Positions 14,453 to 22,500 of a stretch of DNA of 23,304 nt are shown one piece after another. Under the pieces are notes generated by a model, which searched no databases, was not told where the DNA came from, and saw nothing but the letters and a program-made list of their open reading frames with translations. The first letter of the stretch is position 1. Every line of letters begins with the position of its first letter. The DNA comes from Bacillota bacterium. GTDB lineage: Bacteria > Bacillota > Clostridia > Peptostreptococcales > Natronincolaceae. The stretch lies in contig JAEWHG010000199.1 in NCBI GenBank assembly GCA_023387935.1, positions 1 through 23,304 on the forward strand, written 5' to 3'. The translations under genes were made by a program, and so were the position numbers.

Positions 14453-15814
14453 CTACGATAGTACTTCTAGGGCTTCTTTTAATGTATTCACACTCTTATA
14501 TTTCATGCTATTCCCTTCGAATTTAAACTTGTTTTTTTGAGGTATAATAGATTTGCAAAACCCCATTTTTTCAGCTTCCTTCATCATTTTCTCTAAATGA
14601 CTAATCGGCCTTAGCTCTCCAGTTAAGCTTATTTCTCCCATAGCAACCATTTCTCTTGATGGAATAGACATACCCCTCATACTAGAATAAATAGCCATAG
14701 CAACACCTAAATCTGCCGAGGTCCCTTCTAGTTTTAATCCGCCAACCACATTGACATAGATGTCTTGATTCATTAAAGGAAGGCCTATTTTCTTTTCTAA
14801 AACAGCAATAATTAAATTTAATCTGTTCAAATCTATTCCAACAGCAGTTCGTCTTGCAAATCCAGCATTTGTTGGCGCTACCAAGGCTTGTATTTCTACC
14901 AATAAAGGTCTAGTGCCTTCAACAGTTGCAACTACAATAGCTCCCTCTGCTTCTGGGGTTAATGATTCTAAAAACATAGCAGAGGGATTACTAACTTCAA
15001 CTAATCCTTCTTCTCTCATTTCAAAAACCCCAATTTCACTAGTTGTACCGAACCTATTTTTTAAAGCTCTTAGTATTCTAAATTCCTGAGTTCTTTCTCC
15101 CTCAAAATGCAGTACTGTATCAACCATATGCTCTAAAACTCTAGGTCCTGCCAGTTCTCCCTGCTTTGTAACGTGTGCTACTATAAACATTGGTATACTT
15201 TTAGATTTACCAATTCTCATTAAATTATTAGCACATTCCTTAACCTGAGAAACACTGCCTGGAGCCGAAGTAAGATCTTCTTTAAATAATGTTTGTATGG
15301 AATCTATAATAACAAAAACTGGTTCATACTCTTCAATATACTTTTCTATAACATCTACATTCGTTTCAGAAACTATATATAAATTATCAGAAAGAGAATT
15401 TAATCTTTCACCTCTCATTTTTATTTGCTCCTCAGATTCTTCACCTGATACGTAAAGGGTCTTGCCATATTTTTCTGCAATTGTGCTACTTGCCTGTAGT
15501 ATTAGAGTTGACTTTCCTATACCTGGTTCCCCAGTTATTAATGTTAGAGACCCCTTTACTAATCCTCCTCCTAAAACCCTATTCAACTCATTAATTTGAG
15601 TATCATATCTTTCGTAAGCACCCGATTTAACATCTTTTATAGGCTGAGGCTTAGATTGACTAACAATTGTAGGCGATCGTTTAAAATCCTTTTTGCTTTC
15701 TACGATTTCTTCTTCCATAGTGTTCCAATTACTACATCCCGGACACCTTCCGATCCATTTTACACTCTCATATCCGCATTCCTGACATACAAATTTACTT
15801 TTAACCTTTGCCAT
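14453..15814 (-). CDS. radA: DNA repair protein RadA (Sms)
   Basis: A RecA-like hexameric motor that promotes branch migration during recombination. The 453-residue protein has an N-terminal zinc finger (Cys10, Cys13, Cys24, Cys27), Walker A GEPGIGKS (95-102), the RadA-specific KNRFG motif (252-256) and a C-terminal Lon-protease-like domain (NVVGGLKLEGTSADLGVAMA) without protease function. The ATG at 15814 has GGGTGA a few bases upstream. It follows the clpC terminator and precedes disA. A TACAAT -10-like box lies just after the terminator, but no good -35 was found. Confidence 0.96.
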   Translation of the reverse strand: MAKVKSKFVCQECGYESVKWIGRCPGCSNWNTMEEEIVESKKDFKRSPTIVSQSKPQPIKDVKSGAYERYDTQINELNRVLGGGLVKGSLTLITGEPGIGKSTLILQASSTIAEKYGKTLYVSGEESEEQIKMRGERLNSLSDNLYIVSETNVDVIEKYIEEYEPVFVIIDSIQTLFKEDLTSAPGSVSQVKECANNLMRIGKSKSIPMFIVAHVTKQGELAGPRVLEHMVDTVLHFEGERTQEFRILRALKNRFGTTSEIGVFEMREEGLVEVSNPSAMFLESLTPEAEGAIVVATVEGTRPLLVEIQALVAPTNAGFARRTAVGIDLNRLNLIIAVLEKKIGLPLMNQDIYVNVVGGLKLEGTSADLGVAMAIYSSMRGMSIPSREMVAMGEISLTGELRPISHLEKMMKEAEKMGFCKSIIPQKNKFKFEGNSMKYKSVNTLKEALEVLS

Positions 15815-15861
15815 ATAATCACCCGTTTCTATTTTCTCTATATTTATATTGTAGCATAAAA

Positions 15862-15884
15862 ATAGGACAGTTAAACTGTCCTAT
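15862..15884. terminator. Terminator between clpC and radA
   Basis: A perfect 10-base-pair stem ATAGGACAGT/ACTGTCCTAT with a three-base loop, followed on the minus strand by TTTTTATG. It lies 23 bases after the clpC stop and ends the mcsA-mcsB-clpC transcript. The A/T-rich flanks make it symmetrical. Confidence 0.85.
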
Positions 15885-15907
15885 AAAAAGTATGTCTCTT
15901 TCTATTT

Positions 15908-18352
15908 CTAAGATAAAGCTATCTTAGGTTTAATGATAAGTTTATCATCTAATAAATCAACTAATACTTCACTGCCTGACGTAATCGTACCTTTCAACAG
16001 TTCTTCAGATAATTGATTTTCAACCATTTTTTGTATTGCTCTTTTCAGAGGCCTTGCACCAAATTGAGGATCAAATCCTTTATCTGCAATATAATTTTTC
16101 GCACTATCACTTATTTCAAGTGTAATATTTAAATTCTTTAATCTCTTCCTTAAATCCTTTAACATCAAATCTACTATTTCTCCAATGTGCTCTCTTTCCA
16201 ATCCGTGGAATACTATAATATCATCTATTCTATTTAGAAATTCAGGCTTAAAAGTTCTTCTAAGCTCCTCCATAACATTTTCTTTCATCTTTTCATACTC
16301 ATTTTGCGCTAAATCATCCTGACTAGCAGAAAAGCCTAAAGTTTTTTGCTTTCTTATGGTGTGTGCGCCTACGTTGGAGGTCATAATAACTACAGTATTT
16401 TTAAAATCAACAGTTCTACCTTGAGCATCTGTTAAACGCCCATCGTCTAATATTTGCAATAATATATTAAATACATCTGGATGGGCTTTTTCCACCTCAT
16501 CGAATAGTATTACAGAATACGGTTTTCTTCTAACCTTTTCTGTAAGCTGTCCACCTTCATCAAAGCCTACGTAGCCTGGAGGAGATCCAATTAGTCTTGA
16601 AACCGTATGTTTTTCCATGTACTCTGACATATCAATACGAATCATAGCATTTTCGTCTCCAAATATGGTCTCTGCCAGCGCCTTTGATAACTCCGTTTTT
16701 CCTACTCCAGTAGGCCCTAAAAATATGAAAGAACCAATCGGTTTTTTAGGATCTTTAAGTCCAACCCTAGCTCTTCTAATTGCCCTTGCAATAGACTTTA
16801 CTGCCTCTTGCTGGCCTATTACTCTATTATGAAGTACTTCTTCCATATTCAGTAGCTTTTCAGACTCTTCCTGTTGAAGCTTAGTTACAGGAACTCCAGT
16901 CCAATCAGACACAATATTAGCTATTTCTTCTCCAGAAACTATGGCATCTTTATCTCTATTCTTTAAAGTATATTTTCTTTCTTCTAATTCTTTATTTGCT
17001 TGTTTTTCTTCATCTCTTAATTTAGCAGCCCTTTCAAAGTCTTGCACGCTAATGGCTTCTTCCTTTTCCTTAGAAAGTTCTTCTAGCTTTCCTTCTAAGT
17101 CTTTCAAATCTGGAGGTGTAGTAACGGTAAATATTTTAACCTTAGATGCAGCTTCGTCGATTAAATCTATAGCCTTATCAGGTAAAAATCTATCCGTAAT
17201 ATACCTTGCTGAAAGCTCAGCAGCTGCCTTTAAAGCTTCATCTGTAATTTTGACCCCATGATGAGCCTCATACTTATCTCTTAATCCTCCCAGGATCTTA
17301 ATAGTATCTTCAACTGTCGGTTCCTCTACTGTAACAGGTTGGAATCTTCTCTCAAGAGCTGCGTCCTTTTCGATATGCTTTCTATATTCATTTAAGGTTG
17401 TTGCTCCTATTACTTGCATTTCTCCTCTTGCCAAGGCTGGCTTTAATATATTGGCAGCATCTATAGCACCCTCTGCTGCACCTGCACCAATTATGGTATG
17501 CATTTCATCTATAAATAGTATTACATTGCTTGCCTGACGAAGTTCTTCCATTACTTTTTTTAATCTTTCTTCAAACTCTCCACGATATTTAGCACCCGCC
17601 ACCATGGATGCCAAATCCAATGTAACTACTCTCTTATCCTTTAATATGTCTGGAACATTTCCTTCTACGATCTTTTGAGCTAATCCTTCCGCCACAGCAG
17701 TTTTACCAACTCCTGGCTCACCTATTAGACAAGGATTATTCTTTGTTCTACGACTTAACACCTGTATTACTCTATCAATTTCCTTAGATCTTCCAATTAC
17801 AGGATCAATCTTTCCTTCCCTTGCAAGCTCATTAAGGTCTCTACCAAATTGATTTAAAGTTGGTGTGTCTTTATTACTGTCAACTGATGAAACTTTAGAA
17901 TTTGTTGACCCTGTTCCAGCTTTTAAAAGCTTAAGAACTTCCTCCCTAACATTTTGCAGATTAACTCCTAGCTGCATTAGAATTTTAGATGCAATTCCAT
18001 CCCCTTCTTTTATCAATCCTAATAACAAATGCTCAGTTCCAACATAATTATGATTTAAGTTTCTAGCTTCTGCAACACTAAGCTCAAATACTTTTTTCGT
18101 ACGCGGAGTATATCCTAATAGCTCTACAGGTTTGTTTCCTACCCCTATTGATTGCACAATTATTTGTTGAATATTTTCCATTCCTATCCCTAGATTTTTT
18201 AATGCTTTAGCAGCAATTCCTTCTTCTTCTTTAATAATTCCTAATAATAAATGTTCTGTCCCTACATAGCTATGTCCTAACTGTTGAGCCATCTGTTGAG
18301 AAAGATTAATAACTCTTTGAGCTCGTTCAGTAAATCTTCCAAACATTGCCAT
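15908..18352 (-). CDS. clpC: ATP-dependent protease ATPase subunit ClpC
   Basis: AAA+ unfoldase that feeds proteins, including those tagged by arginine phosphorylation, to ClpP. The 814-residue protein has two N-terminal Clp repeats (about 5-145), AAA1 with Walker A GEPGVGKT (211-218), a middle UVR-like coiled coil (DFERAAKLRDEEKQA) and AAA2 with GPTGVGKTEL. The LGF in KQKTLGFSAS is the loop expected to dock on ClpP. The ATG at 18352 has GGAGGG six bases upstream. It is last in mcsA-mcsB-clpC, 28 bases after mcsB. No CtsR-type operator was seen upstream of the operon. Confidence 0.97.
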   Translation of the reverse strand: MAMFGRFTERAQRVINLSQQMAQQLGHSYVGTEHLLLGIIKEEEGIAAKALKNLGIGMENIQQIIVQSIGVGNKPVELLGYTPRTKKVFELSVAEARNLNHNYVGTEHLLLGLIKEGDGIASKILMQLGVNLQNVREEVLKLLKAGTGSTNSKVSSVDSNKDTPTLNQFGRDLNELAREGKIDPVIGRSKEIDRVIQVLSRRTKNNPCLIGEPGVGKTAVAEGLAQKIVEGNVPDILKDKRVVTLDLASMVAGAKYRGEFEERLKKVMEELRQASNVILFIDEMHTIIGAGAAEGAIDAANILKPALARGEMQVIGATTLNEYRKHIEKDAALERRFQPVTVEEPTVEDTIKILGGLRDKYEAHHGVKITDEALKAAAELSARYITDRFLPDKAIDLIDEAASKVKIFTVTTPPDLKDLEGKLEELSKEKEEAISVQDFERAAKLRDEEKQANKELEERKYTLKNRDKDAIVSGEEIANIVSDWTGVPVTKLQQEESEKLLNMEEVLHNRVIGQQEAVKSIARAIRRARVGLKDPKKPIGSFIFLGPTGVGKTELSKALAETIFGDENAMIRIDMSEYMEKHTVSRLIGSPPGYVGFDEGGQLTEKVRRKPYSVILFDEVEKAHPDVFNILLQILDDGRLTDAQGRTVDFKNTVVIMTSNVGAHTIRKQKTLGFSASQDDLAQNEYEKMKENVMEELRRTFKPEFLNRIDDIIVFHGLEREHIGEIVDLMLKDLRKRLKNLNITLEISDSAKNYIADKGFDPQFGARPLKRAIQKMVENQLSEELLKGTITSGSEVLVDLLDDKLIIKPKIALS

Positions 18353-18380
18353 ATATATCCCTCCTAAAATTTTTTTATAT

Positions 18381-19403
18381 CTATATCTTTTCTCTTACTA
18401 ATTGTGCCCTTTTTATATCTCTTTCAATACCTGGTAATTCTGATTCAAAGTACTTTTGTAAATAGCCAGGCTGTATTATAGAAATAAGCTCATTTAATTT
18501 TTCTGTAGATACTTCATTTATTAGATTCAAATTAACACCTAACTTTACGTCTGAAATTAATCCCATGGCTTCATTAGACGATAATAACCTAGCAGTTTTT
18601 AGTGTTCCGTAGGATCTAAAAACCCGATCCTCAATTTCTACTGTTTTAGTTTTTAACAAATGATCCCTAGCATTTCTTTCATTTTGAATGACCTGCAAAG
18701 TAACATTTCGAAGATTATTAATTATTTCTTCCTCAGATGACCCTAAGGTTACCTGATTAGATATTTGATAAATATTCCCTAGATATTGAGTCCCTTCACC
18801 GTATATACCTCTAATAGCAATTCCTATTTTACCAGCGACTTGAAAAATCCCCTTAATATAACCAGTCAAAGTAAGGGCAGGTAAATGAACCATAACAGAA
18901 GCTCTAACTCCAGTTCCTACATTAGTAGGACAAGCTGTTAAATATCCTAATTGTTCATCAAATGCATATTGAATGTTTTCCTCTAACAAATCATCTATTT
19001 TATCTCCTAAATCTAAGCATCCATCTAACTGTAATCCTGGAAGTAAACATTGAATTCGAATATGATCCTCTTCATTTATCATGATACTTATGGTCTCTTC
19101 TTTATTAATTAATGCAGCCCCTCCTATTATGTTATTAGCTAGGGCAGGGCTTATTAAATGCTTTTCTACATAATTTAATCTATCTATCCCATTCTTTTCT
19201 TTCATTTTTATAAGATTAAAGTCCTTTTCAAAGAATAAATTAGCATTGGATATTGTTTTATAAACCATTTCAATAATTTCTTTGGATTTTTCACCATCTA
19301 AATAATTAGGAAATGGTATAGATTCTATATTTCGAGCCATACGAATACGACTACTAATAACGATATCCGATTCCGGACCCATTTCTTTTAGCCACTTAGG
19401 CAT
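18381..19403 (-). CDS. mcsB: Protein arginine kinase McsB
   Basis: Phosphorylates arginine side chains, marking proteins for ClpCP. The 340-residue protein has the ATP:guanido phosphotransferase fold: SSRIRMARN (17-25), NEEDHIR (110-116), CPTNVGTGVRAS (158-169) and a second nucleotide-binding stretch around LRNVTLQVIQNERNAR. The C-terminal RDIKRA (328-333) matches the phosphoarginine-binding pocket that controls McsB. I chose the ATG at 19403, with AGGAGG eight bases upstream; a GTG at 19412 would add three residues but overlaps that site. The ribosome binding site lies in the short gap after mcsA, so the genes are coupled. Confidence 0.96.
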   Translation of the reverse strand: MPKWLKEMGPESDIVISSRIRMARNIESIPFPNYLDGEKSKEIIEMVYKTISNANLFFEKDFNLIKMKEKNGIDRLNYVEKHLISPALANNIIGGAALINKEETISIMINEEDHIRIQCLLPGLQLDGCLDLGDKIDDLLEENIQYAFDEQLGYLTACPTNVGTGVRASVMVHLPALTLTGYIKGIFQVAGKIGIAIRGIYGEGTQYLGNIYQISNQVTLGSSEEEIINNLRNVTLQVIQNERNARDHLLKTKTVEIEDRVFRSYGTLKTARLLSSNEAMGLISDVKLGVNLNLINEVSTEKLNELISIIQPGYLQKYFESELPGIERDIKRAQLVREKI

Positions 19404-19415
19404 AGCACTCACCTC

Positions 19416-19925
19416 CTATATACTATCAATTTCGTCTTCGAGTTTTCTTATCTCATCTCTTATACTTGCTGCCTCTTCAAACTCTTCTTTAACTATTAGT
19501 TCATGCAGCTTGGTCTTTAGAGCATTTAAGTTCTTTCGAAGTCTAATAGTTGATCCAGATTTTTTTGGTATCTTTCCATTATGTACAGTGCTTCCCTGTA
19601 TTCTCTTAACTAAAGGGTATAGTAACTCATTAAACGTGTTATAGCACATACCGCATCCTAAACGTCCACTTCTTTTAAAATTATTATATGTAGATCCACA
19701 CTGGGGACATTTTTTATTCTGCTTGTAGGTAATATTCATATTTGGTGCTATATTTCCATCTAACAAACTTGCTAAAAGGCCAGGCATAGAGAAATCACTT
19801 TCAAAGCTGAAGGATTCATTTTTCTTTGCACAATCATCACATAGGTTTTTTTCTTCTTTTTTTCCGTTTATAATCTTAGTCATACGCATAGTTGCATCTT
19901 TACTATTACAATCTTCACAAAGCAT
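19416..19925 (-). CDS. mcsA: McsA, zinc-finger activator of McsB
   Basis: Partner protein that activates the McsB arginine kinase and helps load ClpC. The 169-residue protein has four CxxC pairs: Cys3/Cys6, Cys29/Cys32, Cys73/Cys76 and Cys91/Cys94. A C-terminal UVR domain follows (about 134-169; KEEFEEAASIRDEIRKLEDE), which contacts other Clp-system proteins. The ATG has GGAGGAG six bases upstream. It is the first gene of this operon; the ctsR repressor gene that usually precedes it is missing, and the next gene upstream is a divergent EF-G paralogue. Confidence 0.94.
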   Translation of the reverse strand: MLCEDCNSKDATMRMTKIINGKKEEKNLCDDCAKKNESFSFESDFSMPGLLASLLDGNIAPNMNITYKQNKKCPQCGSTYNNFKRSGRLGCGMCYNTFNELLYPLVKRIQGSTVHNGKIPKKSGSTIRLRKNLNALKTKLHELIVKEEFEEAASIRDEIRKLEDEIDSI

Positions 19926-19995
19926 TTTTTTCTCCTCCTATTACTTTAATAATCCGTTACCTAACTCTATTTATATTATGTTTAAATTTAACAAT

Positions 19996-20024
19996 ATTAT
20001 AATTGATCTTAAATTTTCTTACAA
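19996..20024 (-). promoter_or_regulatory. Promoter of mcsA-mcsB-clpC
   Basis: On the minus strand TTGTAA (20024-20019), a 17-base spacer and a perfect TATAAT (20001-19996), about 70 bases before mcsA. I searched the surrounding bases by eye for the CtsR heptad repeat (GGTCAAA type) and the CIRCE inverted repeat and found neither. Confidence 0.65.
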
Positions 20025-20361
20025 ATTTAATGAAACTTAGTAATTATAAAATTTCAGTGAATTTGAATAAATATCTAAACAAATTATTAATTTTTTCATA
20101 TTTTCCACTATCTTCTTTTATACCCTAAATACTTTAATTTATAACATTACTAAATCTGAAAAATATATTAGCTATTACAAAGCCATCTTTGATCATAAAA
20201 TTTTATTAATATTGGAGACTAAATCTATATATATTATTAATAATTACCTTTTAGGGATAGTATTTTGAAATTTTTTTAAAATTAAAGAGGAATTCTGATA
20301 AATATATAGAATATTTGAATAAATCTAAAATCTATTACATAAATTGCGAGGAGGAAGGGAT
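20025..20361. other. AT-rich divergent intergenic region
   Basis: This is the spacer upstream of both mcsA and the EF-G paralogue. It holds no convincing reading frame, no RNA gene and no GC-rich hairpin. Several A/T-only hexamers could act as promoter boxes for the plus-strand gene (for example TTAAAG, 17 bases, TATAGA near 20283-20311), but none stands out from the base composition. The only clear signal is the AGGAGG ribosome binding site at its right end. Confidence 0.6.
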
Positions 20362-22428
20362 ATGAAAGCGTATCAAGCTGACCAAATTAGAAACATTGCT
20401 TTTTTAGGACATGGAAGTTGTGGTAAAACAACATTAACAGAGGCCATTGTATATTCAGCAAAATTGACTAATCGTATGGGCAAAGTTGAGGATGGAAATA
20501 CAGTATCTGATTTTGATAAAGAAGAAGCCTCCAGAGGTATATCCATTGGAACATCCATTATCCCTATAGAATGGCAGAATTACAAGCTTAACCTTCTAGA
20601 CACCCCTGGATATTTTGACTTTATTGGCGAAGTACAAAGTGCACTAAAGGCTGCTGGCGGGGCTGTTATTTTAGTCGATGCTACCAGCGGTATAGAGGTA
20701 GGTACGGAAAAGTCATGGGATCTTTTAGCAGATAGTAGTAAGCCTAGATTTATATTTATTAATAAAATGGATCGTGAAAATGCTAATTTTGATAAAGTAT
20801 TAAATGATCTAAGAGAAAAGTTTGGAAAAAAAATAGCTCCTTTCCAAATTCCTCTTGGTGAAAATGAAAACTTTATTGGAAATATTAATGTTGTAAAAAT
20901 GGTAGCAAGAGAATATACGGGTAAAGATTGTGTAGAAAAGCCTATCCCAGAAAATTTACTAGATCAAGCTCAATCAATCCGAGAGATGTTAATAGAGTCA
21001 GTCGCTGAAAGTGATGAAATTCTATTAGAAAAGTTTTTTGCTGGCGAAACTTTTACAGAAAAAGAAATTCAAGAAGGTTTAAGAAAAGGTGTTATTAATG
21101 GTGATATAGTTCCTGTTATTTGTGGAGCTTCCTCAAAAAACATAGGTACGCACACCCTACTTGATATGCTAATAGATTACTCACCATCACCGATGGATAT
21201 GCCTTCAAAGAAAGGTACCAATCCATACACGGATAAAACTGTAGAACGGACTTTAGAACCAAATCAACCTTTCTCTGCGCAAATATTTAAAACAATTGTA
21301 GACCCATACGTTGGTAAAATATCTATCTTAAAAGTCATTTCAGGAAAACTTACTCCAGATACAGAAGTATTAAATGCAAATAAAGATGAAAAAGAAAAAA
21401 TAACTTCATTATTCTTATTAAGAGGAAAAAATCAAATTGAAGTAAAAGAAGTTTTAGCAGGAGATATTGCAGCAATAGCAAAATTACAGTACACAAACAC
21501 TGGTGACACTTTATGTAGTGTAAATGAGCCTGTTGTTTTTAGTAATATTGAATTTATTAAACCACAGCTTGCTTTAAGTGTCGAACCAAAAGCAAAGGGC
21601 GATGAAGAAAAAATAAGTTCTGGACTGCAACGTCTATCCGAAGAAGACCCATCATTCCTATTTGAGAGAAATTCGGAAACAAAGCAGACCCTTGTCTATG
21701 GTCAAGGTGAACTACATATTAAGATAATCACTAATAAGCTTAAAAATAAATTTGGTGTAGACGTTGATCTTAAAGACCCTAAGGTCCCTTACCGCGAAAC
21801 TATTAAAGGTCGATCCGATGTTCAAGGAAAACATAAAAAGCAATCAGGAGGCCATGGTCAATACGGAGACGTTAAAATTCGATTTGAACCTGCGGCTAGC
21901 GATTTCGAATTTGCTGAAGAAATATTTGGCGGATCCGTTCCTCGTTCCTATATACCTGCCGTAGAAAAAGGATTAAGAGAATGCTTGGATTCTGGAGTAC
22001 TTGCAGGATATCCTGTAGTAAATCTTAAAGCAGTTCTGTACGATGGATCCTACCATGATGTAGATTCATCGGAAATGGCATTTAAAATTGCTGCATCTCT
22101 AGCCTTTAAAAAGGGAATCGAAGCTGCTAAGCCTGTACTATTGGAGCCTATTGTAAAAGTTAATGTAATAGTCCCTGATGAGTATATGGGAGATGTTATG
22201 GGGGATTTAAATAAGCGTAGAGGTAGAATTTTAGGTATGGAACCACAGCCTCATGGAATGCAATTAGTAATTGCAGAAGCGCCTCAATCAGAGATGTTTA
22301 AATATGCTACAGATTTAAGATCTATGTCGCAAGCAAGGGGTAGCTTTACAATGGAATTTGTACGATATGAGGAAGTGCCTCAAATGATGAGCGAAAAAAT
22401 AGTTGAAGCTGCTAAAGCAGCTAAATAA
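20362..22428 (+). CDS. EF-G-like translational GTPase (EF-G paralogue)
   Basis: A 688-residue GTPase with the full five-domain EF-G layout, but of a divergent class like Thermus EF-G-2 rather than the main FusA. G1 is GHGSCGKT (16-23), switch I RGISI (58-62), G3 DTPGYFDF (80-87), G4 NKMD (134-137) and G5 GASSK. Domain IV includes GGHGQYGDVKIRFEP, and the C-terminal domain V is complete. Two changes from standard EF-G are visible: the G3 histidine is Tyr84 and the switch I threonine is Ser61. The ATG at 20362 has AGGAGG seven bases upstream; a TTG at 20344 would absorb that site. It is transcribed alone, divergent from mcsA. Whether it translocates, recycles ribosomes or does something else is unknown. 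Confidence 0.9.
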   Translation: MKAYQADQIRNIAFLGHGSCGKTTLTEAIVYSAKLTNRMGKVEDGNTVSDFDKEEASRGISIGTSIIPIEWQNYKLNLLDTPGYFDFIGEVQSALKAAGGAVILVDATSGIEVGTEKSWDLLADSSKPRFIFINKMDRENANFDKVLNDLREKFGKKIAPFQIPLGENENFIGNINVVKMVAREYTGKDCVEKPIPENLLDQAQSIREMLIESVAESDEILLEKFFAGETFTEKEIQEGLRKGVINGDIVPVICGASSKNIGTHTLLDMLIDYSPSPMDMPSKKGTNPYTDKTVERTLEPNQPFSAQIFKTIVDPYVGKISILKVISGKLTPDTEVLNANKDEKEKITSLFLLRGKNQIEVKEVLAGDIAAIAKLQYTNTGDTLCSVNEPVVFSNIEFIKPQLALSVEPKAKGDEEKISSGLQRLSEEDPSFLFERNSETKQTLVYGQGELHIKIITNKLKNKFGVDVDLKDPKVPYRETIKGRSDVQGKHKKQSGGHGQYGDVKIRFEPAASDFEFAEEIFGGSVPRSYIPAVEKGLRECLDSGVLAGYPVVNLKAVLYDGSYHDVDSSEMAFKIAASLAFKKGIEAAKPVLLEPIVKVNVIVPDEYMGDVMGDLNKRRGRILGMEPQPHGMQLVIAEAPQSEMFKYATDLRSMSQARGSFTMEFVRYEEVPQMMSEKIVEAAKAAK

Positions 22429-22460
22429 AGTCACCTGATATGATCTTAAAAGTTTTCATA

Positions 22461-22499
22461 TAAAAAGCATGTGCTAATTATTCTAGCACATGCTTTTTA
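22461..22499. terminator. Bidirectional terminator
   Basis: A perfect 16-base-pair stem (TAAAAAGCATGTGCTA with its complement, seven-base loop) between the stops of the EF-G paralogue and the ribonucleotide reductase gene. It has T runs in both directions and starts one base after the reductase stop codon, so it should end both convergent transcripts. Confidence 0.93.
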
Positions 22500-22500
22500 A

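Noticed and set aside
20012..20026. CodY-like box overlapping the mcsA -35
   Set aside because: It matches about 12 of 15 positions by eye, but the region is so AT-rich that such matches are expected by chance.
20187..20196. Single GATCAAA-like heptad as a CtsR operator before mcsA
   Set aside because: Only one heptad with a mismatch, no tandem partner, and it lies far upstream of the promoter.
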